A stretch of 64,000 nt of DNA from Actinoallomurus sp048498315. Its GTDB lineage: Bacteria > Actinomycetota > Actinomycetes > Streptosporangiales > Streptosporangiaceae. The notes below the pieces were generated by a model that searched no databases, was not told the DNA's origin, and saw nothing but the letters and a program-made list of their open reading frames with translations. Made by a program: the position numbers and the translations under genes. How positions within the stretch are numbered: the first letter of the stretch is position 1; each line of letters starts with the position of its first letter. The stretch lies in assembly GCA_048498315.1 (NCBI GenBank), contig JBEHYF010000004.1:1-64000 (forward strand). Reading direction: 5' to 3'. Below, piece after piece: positions 42,866 to 51,926 of this stretch.

Positions 42866-43185
42866 CGGACGATCGGTGGTCCGAGCGGTCAGGCGGCAGA
42901 CCGTTCGACCAGGCGGTGGGTTCGTCATGGCCGGCGCCGGCCCCCAGACGGCCGCGGCGGGATGCCGGCGGGGCGGTCGGCGAGCCGTCGCGGGGCGGCG
43001 TGATGGCCGCGGACCCCGATCCTGTCGTCGCAGGCGCGGGTCCGGCGTGTCGGCGGGAGCCGTAGGTCGAAGGGGGTGGCGTGTCGGCGGGGGCAGGCGT
43101 GTCGGCGGGGGGCCGGGCGGCTGCGCCCGGAGGAGAATTCGTACGCCGTATCGATGCCTTTACCAGCGCCTTGATCGACAATTCA

Positions 43186-43265
43186 GTGAGAAGGACGAAA
43201 CACACCTGAAACATTCGGCCGCCGGGTTTCACACCGGCGAAACACTCATGCCCCCCGGGTGAAAC
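43186..43265 (+). promoter_or_regulatory. Two tandem GlnR-like operators before amtB
   Basis: Site 2: TTCAC (43228), 6 bases, GAAAC (43239), 6 bases, GCCCC (43250), 6 bases, GAAAC (43261): half-sites every 11 bp as in the GlnR a1-b1-a2-b2 consensus gTnAc-n6-GaAAc. Site 1: GTGAG (43186), 6 bases, GAAAC (43197), 6 bases, GAAAC (43208). They lie 55-134 bases before the amtB ATG and inside 42866-43319, which otherwise holds no gene. No glnR is in the window. Confidence 0.65.
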
Positions 43266-43319
43266 GGCGCTGCTCGAAGCTCCAGAGCAGTATCGACAGT
43301 CTCACCGAAGGGACGCCGC

Positions 43320-44753
43320 ATGCCGCCGGACGTTCTCAAACTCTTGAATTCGGGCGACACCGCCTGGCTGCTCGCGAGTTCCGCGCTCGTCCTGTTGATG
43401 GCCCCCGGCCTGGCGTTCTTCTACGGCGGCATGGTGCGGTCGAAGAGCGTGCTCAACATGCTGATGATGAACTTCGCCACGATCGGCATCGTCAGCGTGC
43501 TGTGGGTGTTGTACGGCTACTCCCTCGCCTTCTCCAAGGACGTCGGGAACCACGGCCTGATCGGCGGCCTCGGCAGGGTCGGGCTGAAGGACACCCTGAT
43601 CTCCGCGTCCGGCACATCCCCCGAGCTGGCGTTCGCGTCGTTCCAGCTGATGTTCGCGATCATCACGCCGGCCCTGATCAGCGGCGCCGTCGCGGACCGC
43701 GTGAAGTTCGGCGGCTGGTGCGCGTTCGTGGCGATCTGGACGACGGTCGTGTACTTCCCGGTCGCGCACTGGGTCTTCTTCTTCGGCGACACCACGACGA
43801 CCAAGGACGGCGGCTTCCTCGCCGACCACATCGGCGCGCTCGACTTCGCCGGCGGCACCGCGGTCCACCTGAACGCCGGTATGGCCGGCCTCGCCCTGGC
43901 CCTGGTCGTCGGCCGTCGCGTCGGCTGGCCGAAGGAGCCGATGCGGCCGCACAACGTCCCGTTCGTGCTCCTCGGCGCCGGCCTGCTGTGGTTCGGCTGG
44001 TTCGGCTTCAACGCCGGCTCCGCGCTCGCCGCCAACGCACAGGCGTCCGTGGCGTTCATGAACACCCAGGTCGCCACGGCCTCGGCGGCGCTCGGCTGGG
44101 TCGTCATGGAGAAGATCCGGTACGGCAAGTCGACGGCCCTGGGCATGGCCTCCGGCGCGGTCGCCGGCCTGGTGGCGATCACGCCGGCCTGTGCTTCGGT
44201 CAACCCGATCGGCGCGATCGTCGTCGGTGTGGTCGCCGGCGCGCTGTGCTCCGTCGCGGTCGGCATGAAGCTGAGGTTCGGTTTCGACGACTCCCTCGAC
44301 GTCGTCGGCGTGCACGCCGTCGGCGGGGCGACGGGCGCCCTGCTCATCGGCTTCCTGGCCACCCCGACGGTGACCGGCATCCTCACCCCCGGCAAGGGCG
44401 ACGGGCCGGCCGGCCTGCTGTACGGCGGCGGGCTGGGCCAGCTCGGCAAGCAGGCGATCGGCGTGCTGATGGTCGGCGCCTACTCGTTCGTACTCACGTG
44501 GATCACCGGCAAGATCCTCGACAAGGTCATGGGCCTGCGGATCAGCCAGGAGGACGAGGTCTCCGGCATCGACCTGGCCGTCCACGCCGAGACCGCGTAC
44601 GAGATCGGAACCGCGCACGGCGGCTCGGGCACGAGGCCGGGCATCCTGGCCACGCTGACCGTCGGCGGCGCGTCCCGCTCCGGCGAGGGTGAATCCGGCG
44701 GCCGTCCGGCGGCCGCCGGGCCGGACGAGACGAAGGTGGAGGCGGAGGCATGA
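43320..44753 (+). CDS. amtB: Ammonium transporter AmtB
   Basis: A 477-residue Amt trimeric channel with about eleven membrane spans. Twin His sites appear in 'GTAVHLNAG' and 'VGVHAVGG'; 'LAFFYGGMVRSKSVLNMLMM' starts the family core. The cytoplasmic C-terminal tail (~415-477) contains the GlnK-regulating region 'DEVSGIDLAVHAETAYEIG' followed by a Gly/Ser/Glu extension. ATG 43320 follows GAAGGGACGC. First of the amtB-glnK-glnD operon; overlaps glnK by ATGA. Confidence 0.97.
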   Translation: MPPDVLKLLNSGDTAWLLASSALVLLMAPGLAFFYGGMVRSKSVLNMLMMNFATIGIVSVLWVLYGYSLAFSKDVGNHGLIGGLGRVGLKDTLISASGTSPELAFASFQLMFAIITPALISGAVADRVKFGGWCAFVAIWTTVVYFPVAHWVFFFGDTTTTKDGGFLADHIGALDFAGGTAVHLNAGMAGLALALVVGRRVGWPKEPMRPHNVPFVLLGAGLLWFGWFGFNAGSALAANAQASVAFMNTQVATASAALGWVVMEKIRYGKSTALGMASGAVAGLVAITPACASVNPIGAIVVGVVAGALCSVAVGMKLRFGFDDSLDVVGVHAVGGATGALLIGFLATPTVTGILTPGKGDGPAGLLYGGGLGQLGKQAIGVLMVGAYSFVLTWITGKILDKVMGLRISQEDEVSGIDLAVHAETAYEIGTAHGGSGTRPGILATLTVGGASRSGEGESGGRPAAAGPDETKVEAEA

Positions 44754-45088
44754 AGCTCGTCACAGCGGTCATCAAGCCGTTCAAGCTGGACGACGTGAAG
44801 GCGGCCCTGGAGACCTTCGGGGTGCACGGCCTGACCGTCAGCGAGGCCAGCGGCTACGGACGCCAGCGCGGCCACACCGAGGTCTACCGGGGCGCGGAGT
44901 ACAAGGTCGACCTCGTGCCCAAGCTGCGCGTCGAGGTGCTGGTCGACGATGAGGACGCCGACGACATCGTCGACGTGATCGTCAAGGCGGCGCATACCGG
45001 AAAGATCGGCGACGGGAAGGTCTGGTCGGTTCCGGTCGACACCGTCGTCCGCGTCCGCACCGGCGAGACCGGGCCGGAGGCGCTGTAG
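44750..45088 (+). CDS. glnK: PII nitrogen regulatory protein GlnK/GlnB
   Basis: A 112-residue PII trimer. MKLVTAVIKPFKLDDVKAAL begins the fold; the T-loop 'GRQRGHTEVYRGAEYKVDLV' has Tyr51, adenylylated in actinobacteria by GlnD. 'IGDGKVWSVPVDTVVRVRTG' is the ATP/2-oxoglutarate loop. It overlaps amtB by ATGA and lies 2 bases before glnD. It blocks AmtB and relays nitrogen status. Confidence 0.98.
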   Translation: MKLVTAVIKPFKLDDVKAALETFGVHGLTVSEASGYGRQRGHTEVYRGAEYKVDLVPKLRVEVLVDDEDADDIVDVIVKAAHTGKIGDGKVWSVPVDTVVRVRTGETGPEAL

Positions 45089-45090
45089 GC

Positions 45091-47439
45091 GTGGAGACCA
45101 TCGGGGGAGCGCACGGCCCGGCCGGGGAGGCCGCCCGGCCGGGCCGCGTCCTTTCCGCGTCCCCGGCCGCCGAGGCGGCGCGGGCCACGCTGCGCGCGGC
45201 GCGGGCCGCCCGCACCCGCGAGCTGGACCGCATGCTCGCTCGCCTGCTCGGCGCCGAGCCCGATGTCGCGCTGGTCGCGGTCGGCAGCCACGGGCGCGAG
45301 GAGGTCACCCCGGGCGGCGACCTCGACCTCGTGCTCATCCACCGGGGCCGGCCCGGCATCGCCGCCCTCGCCGACCGCCTGTGGTACCCGATCTGGGACT
45401 CCGGCCTGCGCCTCGACCACTCGGTCCGCACGCCGGACGAGGGCCGTGCCGTCGCCCGCAACGACCTGAAGGCCGTGCTCGGCCTGATCCAGGCCCGGCA
45501 CGTCGCCGGAGACCCGGACCTGACCCGCGAGCTGCGCGAGGCTGTGCTGGCCGACTGGCGCTCCGCCGCCCGGCGCCGGCTGCCCGAGCTGCGGGAGATG
45601 ACCCGCGCCCGCTGGGAGCGCCACGGCGAGCTGGCCTTCCTCCTCGAACCCGACCTGAAGGAGGCCCGCGGCGGCCTGCGCGACGTGCACGCGATGCAGG
45701 CGGTCGCCGCGGCCTGGGTGGCGCCCGGCCCCTCCGGCCGCGTGCGGGACGCCTACGACCTGCTGCTGGACGTCCGCCACGCGCTGCACGACGACACCGG
45801 GCGCGGCGGCGACCGCCTCGTCCTGCAGGAGCAGGAACCGGTCGCCGCCGCGCTCGGCCTGCTCGACGCCGACGCGCTCCTGCGCACGGTCGCCGAGGCC
45901 GCCCGTACGGTCACCTATGCCGCGGACCATCTGTGGCGGGCGGTGGCGCGGTTCTGCTCGCCGTCCGGCCGCCCGGTCCGCCGTCCGCTCGCCGACGGCG
46001 TCGTGGAGCACGACGGCGAGGTCGTGCTCGCCCTGGGCGCGAGCCCGCGCACCGACCCGGCGCTGGTGCTGCGCGCCGCCGCGGCCGCAGCCCAGGCCGG
46101 GCTGCCCCTGGCCATCGCCACCGTCGAGGACATGGCGCGCGCGTCCGCGCCGCTGCCGGTGCCCTGGCCGCCGGAGGCACGGGACGCGCTGGTCTCCCTG
46201 CTCGGCGCCGGCCCGCCCGCGATCGGCGTGTGGGAGGCGCTGGACCAGGCCGGGCTGATCGTGCGGCTGCTGCCCGACTGGGAACGCGTGCGCAACCGGC
46301 CGCAGCGCAACCCCGTTCACACCTTCACCGTGGACCGCCACCTCGTGGAGACCGCCGTCCGCGCCGCCGCGTACACCCGCGACGTCGCCCGCCCCGACCT
46401 CCTGCTGGTCGGTGCCCTGCTGCACGACATCGGCAAGGGCTGGCCGGGTGACCATTCCCGGACCGGCGCGGTGATGGCACGCGACATCGGCGAGCGGCTC
46501 GGCTTCGACCCCGCCGACGTCCGCACGCTGGAGGCGGTGGTCCGCCACCACCTGCTGCTGCCGGAGACCGCGACCCGCCGCGACCTGGACGACCCGGTCA
46601 CCGTCGAGACGGTCGCCGAGACGGTCGGCGACCCGGTGGTACTGGAGACCCTCGCCGTCCTCGCGGTCGCCGACGGCACGGCCACCGGGTCCGCCGCGTG
46701 GGGCGCGTGGAAGGCCGGTCTGGTCGCCGAGCTGGCCCGCCGCGTGGCGGCCGTGCTCGCCGGCGCGCCGCCGCCCGTGGTCCCCGGCCCCACGCCCGAG
46801 CAGCTCACCCTGGCGCGGCACGGCGGCGGCGCCGTACGCGTCACCGGCTCGCGCATCACCATCGCCGCTCCCGACCGGCCGGGTCTGCTGTGGCAGGCGG
46901 CCGGGGTGCTGGCCCTGCACCGCCTCGCGGTCCGCGGCGCCCGCACGGTCTCGTGGAGCGCCGCGGCGCAGGCCGCGGGCGCGTCCCCGGCGCCGGACGG
47001 CGGATCCGGCGAGACGGCGGTGCTCGACTTCATCGCGGTCCCGGAGTACGGCTCCGGGCCCGACCCCGCGGCGCTGGAGGCGGACCTGCGCCGCGTGCTG
47101 GCGGGGCGGCTCGACGTCGCCGCGCGGCTCGAACGCCGCGCCCGGTCCTACCGTCCCCGCAAGGGCGTCCCGGTGCCACCGCCGCGCGTCACGCTGATCG
47201 ACGACGCCTCGAGCACCGCCACCGTCATCGAGGTCCGCGCGCACGACCGGCCCGGGCTGCTGTGGCGCATCGGCCACGCCCTCGGCTCCTGCGGCCTGCA
47301 GGTCCGGGCGGCACGGGTCGAGACGCTGGGCGCGGAGGCGGTCGACGTTTTCTACGTCGTCGACGGGGCGGGCCGTCCGCTGGACGACCCGCGGCAGCGC
47401 GCGGCGGTCCGCGAGCGCGTGCTCGACGCCGTGCGCTGA
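45091..47439 (+). CDS. glnD: PII uridylyl/adenylyltransferase GlnD
   Basis: A 782-residue GlnD that modifies and demodifies PII. The nucleotidyltransferase has 'GSHGREEVTPGGDLDLVLIH' (G-S and D-x-D, ~69-88). The HD domain (around residue 446, HDIGKGWPGDHS) removes the group. Two ACT domains close the protein ('APDRPGLLWQAAGVLALHRL' and 'AHDRPGLLWRIGHALGSCGL'), sensing glutamine. GTG 45091 two bases after glnK. In Streptomyces GlnD adenylylates GlnK; the same is inferred. Confidence 0.96.
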   Translation: METIGGAHGPAGEAARPGRVLSASPAAEAARATLRAARAARTRELDRMLARLLGAEPDVALVAVGSHGREEVTPGGDLDLVLIHRGRPGIAALADRLWYPIWDSGLRLDHSVRTPDEGRAVARNDLKAVLGLIQARHVAGDPDLTRELREAVLADWRSAARRRLPELREMTRARWERHGELAFLLEPDLKEARGGLRDVHAMQAVAAAWVAPGPSGRVRDAYDLLLDVRHALHDDTGRGGDRLVLQEQEPVAAALGLLDADALLRTVAEAARTVTYAADHLWRAVARFCSPSGRPVRRPLADGVVEHDGEVVLALGASPRTDPALVLRAAAAAAQAGLPLAIATVEDMARASAPLPVPWPPEARDALVSLLGAGPPAIGVWEALDQAGLIVRLLPDWERVRNRPQRNPVHTFTVDRHLVETAVRAAAYTRDVARPDLLLVGALLHDIGKGWPGDHSRTGAVMARDIGERLGFDPADVRTLEAVVRHHLLLPETATRRDLDDPVTVETVAETVGDPVVLETLAVLAVADGTATGSAAWGAWKAGLVAELARRVAAVLAGAPPPVVPGPTPEQLTLARHGGGAVRVTGSRITIAAPDRPGLLWQAAGVLALHRLAVRGARTVSWSAAAQAAGASPAPDGGSGETAVLDFIAVPEYGSGPDPAALEADLRRVLAGRLDVAARLERRARSYRPRKGVPVPPPRVTLIDDASSTATVIEVRAHDRPGLLWRIGHALGSCGLQVRAARVETLGAEAVDVFYVVDGAGRPLDDPRQRAAVRERVLDAVR

Positions 47440-48002
47440 GACCGGCCCCGGACGGCCACCGGACGGCCACCGGGCGACCGCCGTTGGCGGCGGGCATGGC
47501 GGTGAAGGAACTGCGCTGCGGCGCGACGGCGGTTCGGCGGTCGATGGCCGGTCGGATTCGCCGGAGGCGACGGCCGCGGCCGGTTTCGGGCGGTTTCGGC
47601 CGGTTTTGGACGGAGCGCAGGGCGACGGCTCCGTGCCCGCGGCGCTCCGGGGTGCGTGAACGCCGGGAACGGTACGGCGGACCCCGGTGAAGATCGTTCA
47701 AACCGCGGGCAGGCCCGTTGACGCGGCCTGTGGGACCGGTGAATCTGCTGGCGTCCCCGAGCCCCGGGAGGTCCCGTGCCCGCCGGCACCGCCCGCCGCG
47801 AACGGCTGACGCGGGCGGTCGCCGCCCGCCGCTCCCGCCGGGGCGGCTCCCGCCGGCCGCGCTCCGGCGCCACCGTACGGGGCCGTCCGGAACGGGCCTC
47901 CGGGGGCGGGCGTCAGAAGAGAGGGCCGTCGGGAGAACGGCTTGTCAGGAGCGGCCGCCGGGCGGTGCTCGGTCGGGTGGCGGTCGGTCCGGAGGCGGGC
48001 CG
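47440..48002. other. 563-base GC-rich spacer without a gene
   Basis: It lies between convergent glnD and the TPP-enzyme gene. It holds a three-copy decamer repeat at 47581-47610 and a doubled ggacggccacc near 47451-47475. The frames here are Arg/Pro-rich shadows. No terminator of note is seen. Confidence 0.55.
47581..47610. repeat. 10-bp tandem repeat, 3 copies
   Basis: CGGTTTCGGG, CGGTTTCGGC and CGGTTTTGGA follow one another at 47581-47610. Exactly helical-turn spacing. Purpose unknown. Confidence 0.7.
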
Positions 48003-49664
48003 TCAGAACGGGCCGTTGAGCTCGCCCAGCTTCGAGGTCAGCTCCAGGTTCTCGGCGTAGTCGACCGGCACCGTGATCACCGAGACGCCGTCGTCGTCGA
48101 GGGCGCGGCGCAGGGTCGGTAGCAGCTCGTCCGCCGCGGTGACCCGGTATCCGTTCGCGCCGAAGCTCTCGGCGTACCTGACGAAATCGGGGTTGCCGAA
48201 CGCCACGTGCGAGTTGCGGCCCAGCTCCAGGTCCATCTTCCACTCGATGAGCCCGTAGGCGTCGTCCTGCCAGATCAAGACGGTGATCGGGACGTTCTCG
48301 CGTACGGCGGTCTCCAGTTCCTGGGAGTTCATCAGGAATGCGCCGTCGCCGGTGGCGGCCAGCACCCGCCGGTCCGGGAACGCGAGCTTGGCGGCGATCG
48401 CGCCGGGAACCGAAAAGCCCATCGACGACAGGCCGTTCGACACCAGCAGCGTGTTCGGCTCGTACGTGGGGTACATCCGGGCCATCCACATCTTCACCGC
48501 GCCGGTGTCGGCCAGCACGATGTCGCAGCGCCCCATCGCCGCGCGGATGTCGGTGACGATACGCCGCGGTGACATCGGGAACGAGTCGTCGCGGCAGCCG
48601 CCCTCCAGCTCCTCCCGGATCATGTGCCGGATCTTCTCGCCGGTGCCGCGCAGGTCGAAGCGGCGGTGCACGGCGTCGGCGAGCGCGCGCAGCGTGTGCG
48701 AGATGTCGCCCTGGATGCCGACCTCGACCGCGTAGTGGTCGTCCACTTCGGCGGGGAACCGGTGGATGTGGATGATCTTCTTGTCGCCGTGCGGGTTGAT
48801 CTTGGCGGGGTCGAACTCCTGCGGCTCGTAGCCGACGCAGATCAGCACGTCGGCCTCGTCGAAGCCGAAGTTGACGTAGTCGCGGCGCATGAACCCGACC
48901 GCGCCGAGCGCGTGGTCGTGGTCGTCGGGGAAAACGCCCTTGCCGTTGAACGTCGTGGCGACGGGCAGCCCGAGCCGTTCGGCGAAGCGGACCAGCGCCT
49001 GGCTCGCATGGTCGCGGGCCGCGCCGTGCCCGGCCAGCACGATCGGCTGCCGCGACAGCGCGATGACGTCGGCGGCGCGCGCGATCTGGGCGGGCGAGGG
49101 CTCCTGCGGCCGTACGACGTTGACCGGCAGGGGGTGCAGCGCCGGGTCGACCTCGGCCGCCTCCACGTCCTCGGGGATGGCGAGGTACACCGCGCCGGGT
49201 CGCTCGGTCTGCGCGATCTTGAACGCCTTGCGCACCATCTCCGGCAGCGCCTCGGCGGTCGGCGTCAGCTCGGCCCACTTCGTGATCGGCCGGAACATCG
49301 ACACCAGGTCGACGATCTGGTGCGACTCCTTGTAGATGCGGTCGAGGCCGACCTGTGCGGAGAGGGCGACCAGCGGGGTGCTGTTGGTGGTCGCGTCGGC
49401 CACCCCGAGCTGCAGGTTGATGGCGCCCGGGCCGAGCGTCGCGGACGCAACGCCCGGCCGTCCGGTGAGCCGGCCGTACATCTCCGCCATGAAGGCGGCC
49501 GCCTGCTCGTGGCGTACGAGGACGTAGCGGATCGAGGAGTCGTTCAGCGCGTCGACGAAGTGGATGTTCTCTTCCCCCGGGATGCCGAAGACGTACTCGA
49601 CGCCCTCCGCCTCCAGGCAGCGCACGAGCAGTCGCGCGGCATCGGCCCCGGTATCCGTTCCCAT
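48003..49664 (-). CDS. Acetolactate synthase-like TPP-dependent enzyme (AlsS/IlvB type)
   Basis: A 553-residue TPP enzyme. Catalytic Glu53 is in LVRHEQAAAFMAEMYGRLTG and the TPP/Mg motif is GDGAFLMNSQELETAVREN, ~430-450. Overall it is closest to catabolic, FAD-independent AlsS or related acetolactate synthases rather than the biosynthetic IlvB, and no ilvN small subunit follows. 'PQEFDPAKINPHGDKKIIHI' is in the central domain. It would condense two pyruvates into acetolactate, but other 2-oxoacid reactions are possible. ATG 49664 has GGAAGAGAG. It separates glnD from ffh, which are usually neighbours. Confidence 0.85.
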   Translation of the reverse strand: MGTDTGADAARLLVRCLEAEGVEYVFGIPGEENIHFVDALNDSSIRYVLVRHEQAAAFMAEMYGRLTGRPGVASATLGPGAINLQLGVADATTNSTPLVALSAQVGLDRIYKESHQIVDLVSMFRPITKWAELTPTAEALPEMVRKAFKIAQTERPGAVYLAIPEDVEAAEVDPALHPLPVNVVRPQEPSPAQIARAADVIALSRQPIVLAGHGAARDHASQALVRFAERLGLPVATTFNGKGVFPDDHDHALGAVGFMRRDYVNFGFDEADVLICVGYEPQEFDPAKINPHGDKKIIHIHRFPAEVDDHYAVEVGIQGDISHTLRALADAVHRRFDLRGTGEKIRHMIREELEGGCRDDSFPMSPRRIVTDIRAAMGRCDIVLADTGAVKMWMARMYPTYEPNTLLVSNGLSSMGFSVPGAIAAKLAFPDRRVLAATGDGAFLMNSQELETAVRENVPITVLIWQDDAYGLIEWKMDLELGRNSHVAFGNPDFVRYAESFGANGYRVTAADELLPTLRRALDDDGVSVITVPVDYAENLELTSKLGELNGPF

Positions 49665-50024
49665 ACGAGGCTCTCTTCCCTCTAAGAGCGTCCTATGCCT
49701 TCAATACAGCGCCGGGGCGCGGGGTGCGCATTCCGCGGTGCGGCACACGCCACGCGGGCGCCACGCCGATGCGCGCGGCGCGCCCATGGCGCGGCCGGTG
49801 GTCGTGCCGTGGGCGCGCTACTCCGCTGTGACCCCGGCTTCTGTGACCGCCGCTTCGCGCCAGGCGAGGACCGAGCGCCGTCCGCGGCCGTCGAGCCGGC
49901 GCCGCGCGGCTGCGGCCGATCGCGGGAAGGAGCACCGAAGTGATCCCCGGGGTCGGCCTCCGGAGGCCGCGGACCGGATAGTCTGATGGTCGATCCCCGA
50001 AGCTCCTAGGACTGGTCCAGACAC
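49665..50024. other. 360-base divergent spacer before ffh
   Basis: Holds promoters for the TPP-enzyme gene and ffh. It contains a perfect 16-bp palindrome, CGGCCTCCGGAGGCCG (49954-49969), and a TAGTCT -10-like hexamer (49979-49984) before ffh. No gene is evident. Confidence 0.5.
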
Positions 50025-51584
50025 GTGTTCGAGACGCTTTCCGACCGTCTGACTGCGGTCTTCTCCTCGCTGCGCAGCAAGGGCAGGCTCTCCGAGGCCG
50101 ACATCAACGCCACGACGCGCGAGATCCGGGTCGCCCTGCTCGAGGCCGACGTGGCGCTGCCCGTCGTCAAGGACTTCATCGCGCAGATCAAGGAGCGGGC
50201 CCGTGGCGCGGAGGTCTCGCAGGCGCTGAACCCGGCCCAGCAGGTCGTAAAGATCGTAAACGAGGAGCTCATCAACATCCTCGGCGGCGAGACGCGGCGC
50301 ATCCGGTTCGCCAAGACCCCGCCGACCGTCATCATGCTGGCCGGCCTCCAGGGCTCCGGTAAGACCACGCTGGCCGGCAAGCTGGCGCGCTGGCTCAAGA
50401 GCGAGGGGCACGCGCCCCTGCTCGTCGCCGCCGACCTGCAGCGACCCAACGCCGTGCAGCAGCTCCAGGTGCTCGGGGAACGGGCGGGCACACCGGTGTT
50501 CGCGCCGGAGCCCGGCAACGGCGTCGGCGACCCGGTCGAGGTGGCCCGCCGCTCGATCGAGCATGCCCGCCACGCCCAGCACGACGTGGTCGTCATCGAC
50601 ACCGCCGGCCGCCTCGGCATCGACGAGGAGATGATGCGGCAGGCCGCCGACATCCGCGACGCGGTGTCCCCGGACGAGATCCTCTTCGTCGTCGACGCGA
50701 TGATCGGTCAGGACGCCGTCACCACCGCGCAGGCGTTCGTCGACGGCGTCGGCTTCGACGGCGTCGTGCTCACCAAGCTCGACGGCGACGCGCGCGGCGG
50801 CGCCGCGCTGTCGGTACGGCACATCACCGGCCGGCCGATCATGTTCGCCTCCACCGGCGAGAAGCTCGAGGACTTCGACGTCTTCCACCCCGACCGCATG
50901 GCGGGCCGCATCCTCGACATGGGTGACATCCTCACCCTGATCGAGCAGGCCGAGAAGGCGTTCGACGCCGAGCAGGCCGAGAAGATGACCTCGAAGTTCG
51001 TCCAGGGCGAAGACTTCACCCTGGAGGACTTCGCCGAGCAGATGCAGATGATCCGCAAGCTCGGCCCGATCAAGAACCTGCTGGGCATGATGCCCGGCAT
51101 GGGGCAGATGCGGCAGCAGATCGACGAGATCGACGACAAGCATCTCGACCGCATCGGCGGCATCATCAACTCGATGACGCCGGAGGAGCGCCGCAACCCC
51201 AAGATGATCAACGGGTCGCGGCGGGCCCGCATCGCGCGCGGCTCCGGCGTCAGCGTGACCGAGGTGAACAACCTGGTCACCCGCTTCTTCGACGCACAGA
51301 AGATGATGCGCCAGATGGCCGGTGGCCTGGGCATCCCGGGCATGCCCGGCACCCGGCGTAAGGCCGCCAAGGCGGCCGCCAAGAAGGGCAAGGGCAAGGG
51401 GAAGCAGCGCAGCGGCGACCCGCGCAAGCGCGCCCAGCAGGGCGCGAAGAAGGGCGCGCAGCGGCCGGTCGGCATGCCCCAGGGCCTCCCGCCGGGCCTC
51501 GGCGGCGGCATGCCGGGCGGGCTCCCGCCCGGCTTCCAGATGCCCGACCTGTCCAAGCTCCAGCAGAAGCCGAAAAAGAAGTAG
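50025..51584 (+). CDS. ffh: Signal recognition particle protein Ffh
   Basis: A 519-residue SRP54 GTPase binding signal peptides and the SRP RNA. NG domain: G1 GLQGSGKTTLAGKLA (~107-121), 'DLQRPNAVQQLQ', G3 DTAGRLG, G4 TKLDGDARGG. The methionine-rich M domain includes 'LLGMMPGMGQMRQQI' and 'MNGSRRARIARGSGVSV'-type RNA-binding sequence, then a Lys/Gly-rich tail (~445-519). GTG start 50025. A short hairpin follows. Confidence 0.97.
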   Translation: MFETLSDRLTAVFSSLRSKGRLSEADINATTREIRVALLEADVALPVVKDFIAQIKERARGAEVSQALNPAQQVVKIVNEELINILGGETRRIRFAKTPPTVIMLAGLQGSGKTTLAGKLARWLKSEGHAPLLVAADLQRPNAVQQLQVLGERAGTPVFAPEPGNGVGDPVEVARRSIEHARHAQHDVVVIDTAGRLGIDEEMMRQAADIRDAVSPDEILFVVDAMIGQDAVTTAQAFVDGVGFDGVVLTKLDGDARGGAALSVRHITGRPIMFASTGEKLEDFDVFHPDRMAGRILDMGDILTLIEQAEKAFDAEQAEKMTSKFVQGEDFTLEDFAEQMQMIRKLGPIKNLLGMMPGMGQMRQQIDEIDDKHLDRIGGIINSMTPEERRNPKMINGSRRARIARGSGVSVTEVNNLVTRFFDAQKMMRQMAGGLGIPGMPGTRRKAAKAAAKKGKGKGKQRSGDPRKRAQQGAKKGAQRPVGMPQGLPPGLGGGMPGGLPPGFQMPDLSKLQQKPKKK

Positions 51585-51926
51585 CCGCCCAGCCCGGGCG
51601 CGAAGCGCCCAGGCCCCCGCGCCGTTCGCGGTCCGTCGCGTGCGGGTTCCGGCATCGGCACGTGGGCCGTGTCCGGAGGAGGCGTCGGGTTCGGCGGGCG
51701 TTCGCGGTCCGGTCGCGCGGACGTTTCTCGGCGTCTTCGCGTGGACGTTCCCGGTCCGGCTCCGCGGGCCGGGAACCGGCCGCGCCTCGGCGCGCCGCGA
51801 CGCCGGCGCGGCCGCCACGACCGGTGCCGCCTCCACCGGTGCGCCTCGACCCGGCGCAGCCGGGGCCCGGTTCCCTGGCAGGACGGGGTCCCGGCCGCCG
51901 CTCGTCCGGCAAGGACCGGGAGCCGT
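51585..51926. other. 342-base spacer without a gene between ffh and the ALDH gene
   Basis: Convergent spacer with a GGGCGC-gaa-GCGCCC hairpin (51596-51610) 12 bases after the ffh stop, which may be a weak terminator. No gene or other repeat is supported. Confidence 0.55.

Noticed and set aside
43259..44692. 477-codon plus-strand frame overlapping amtB
   Set aside because: Shadow of AmtB in another frame, Arg-rich, no motif.
49954..49969. 16-bp palindrome before ffh as a regulator operator
   Set aside because: GC-only palindromes are common here, and it may equally be a hairpin; kept only as a note in the spacer.
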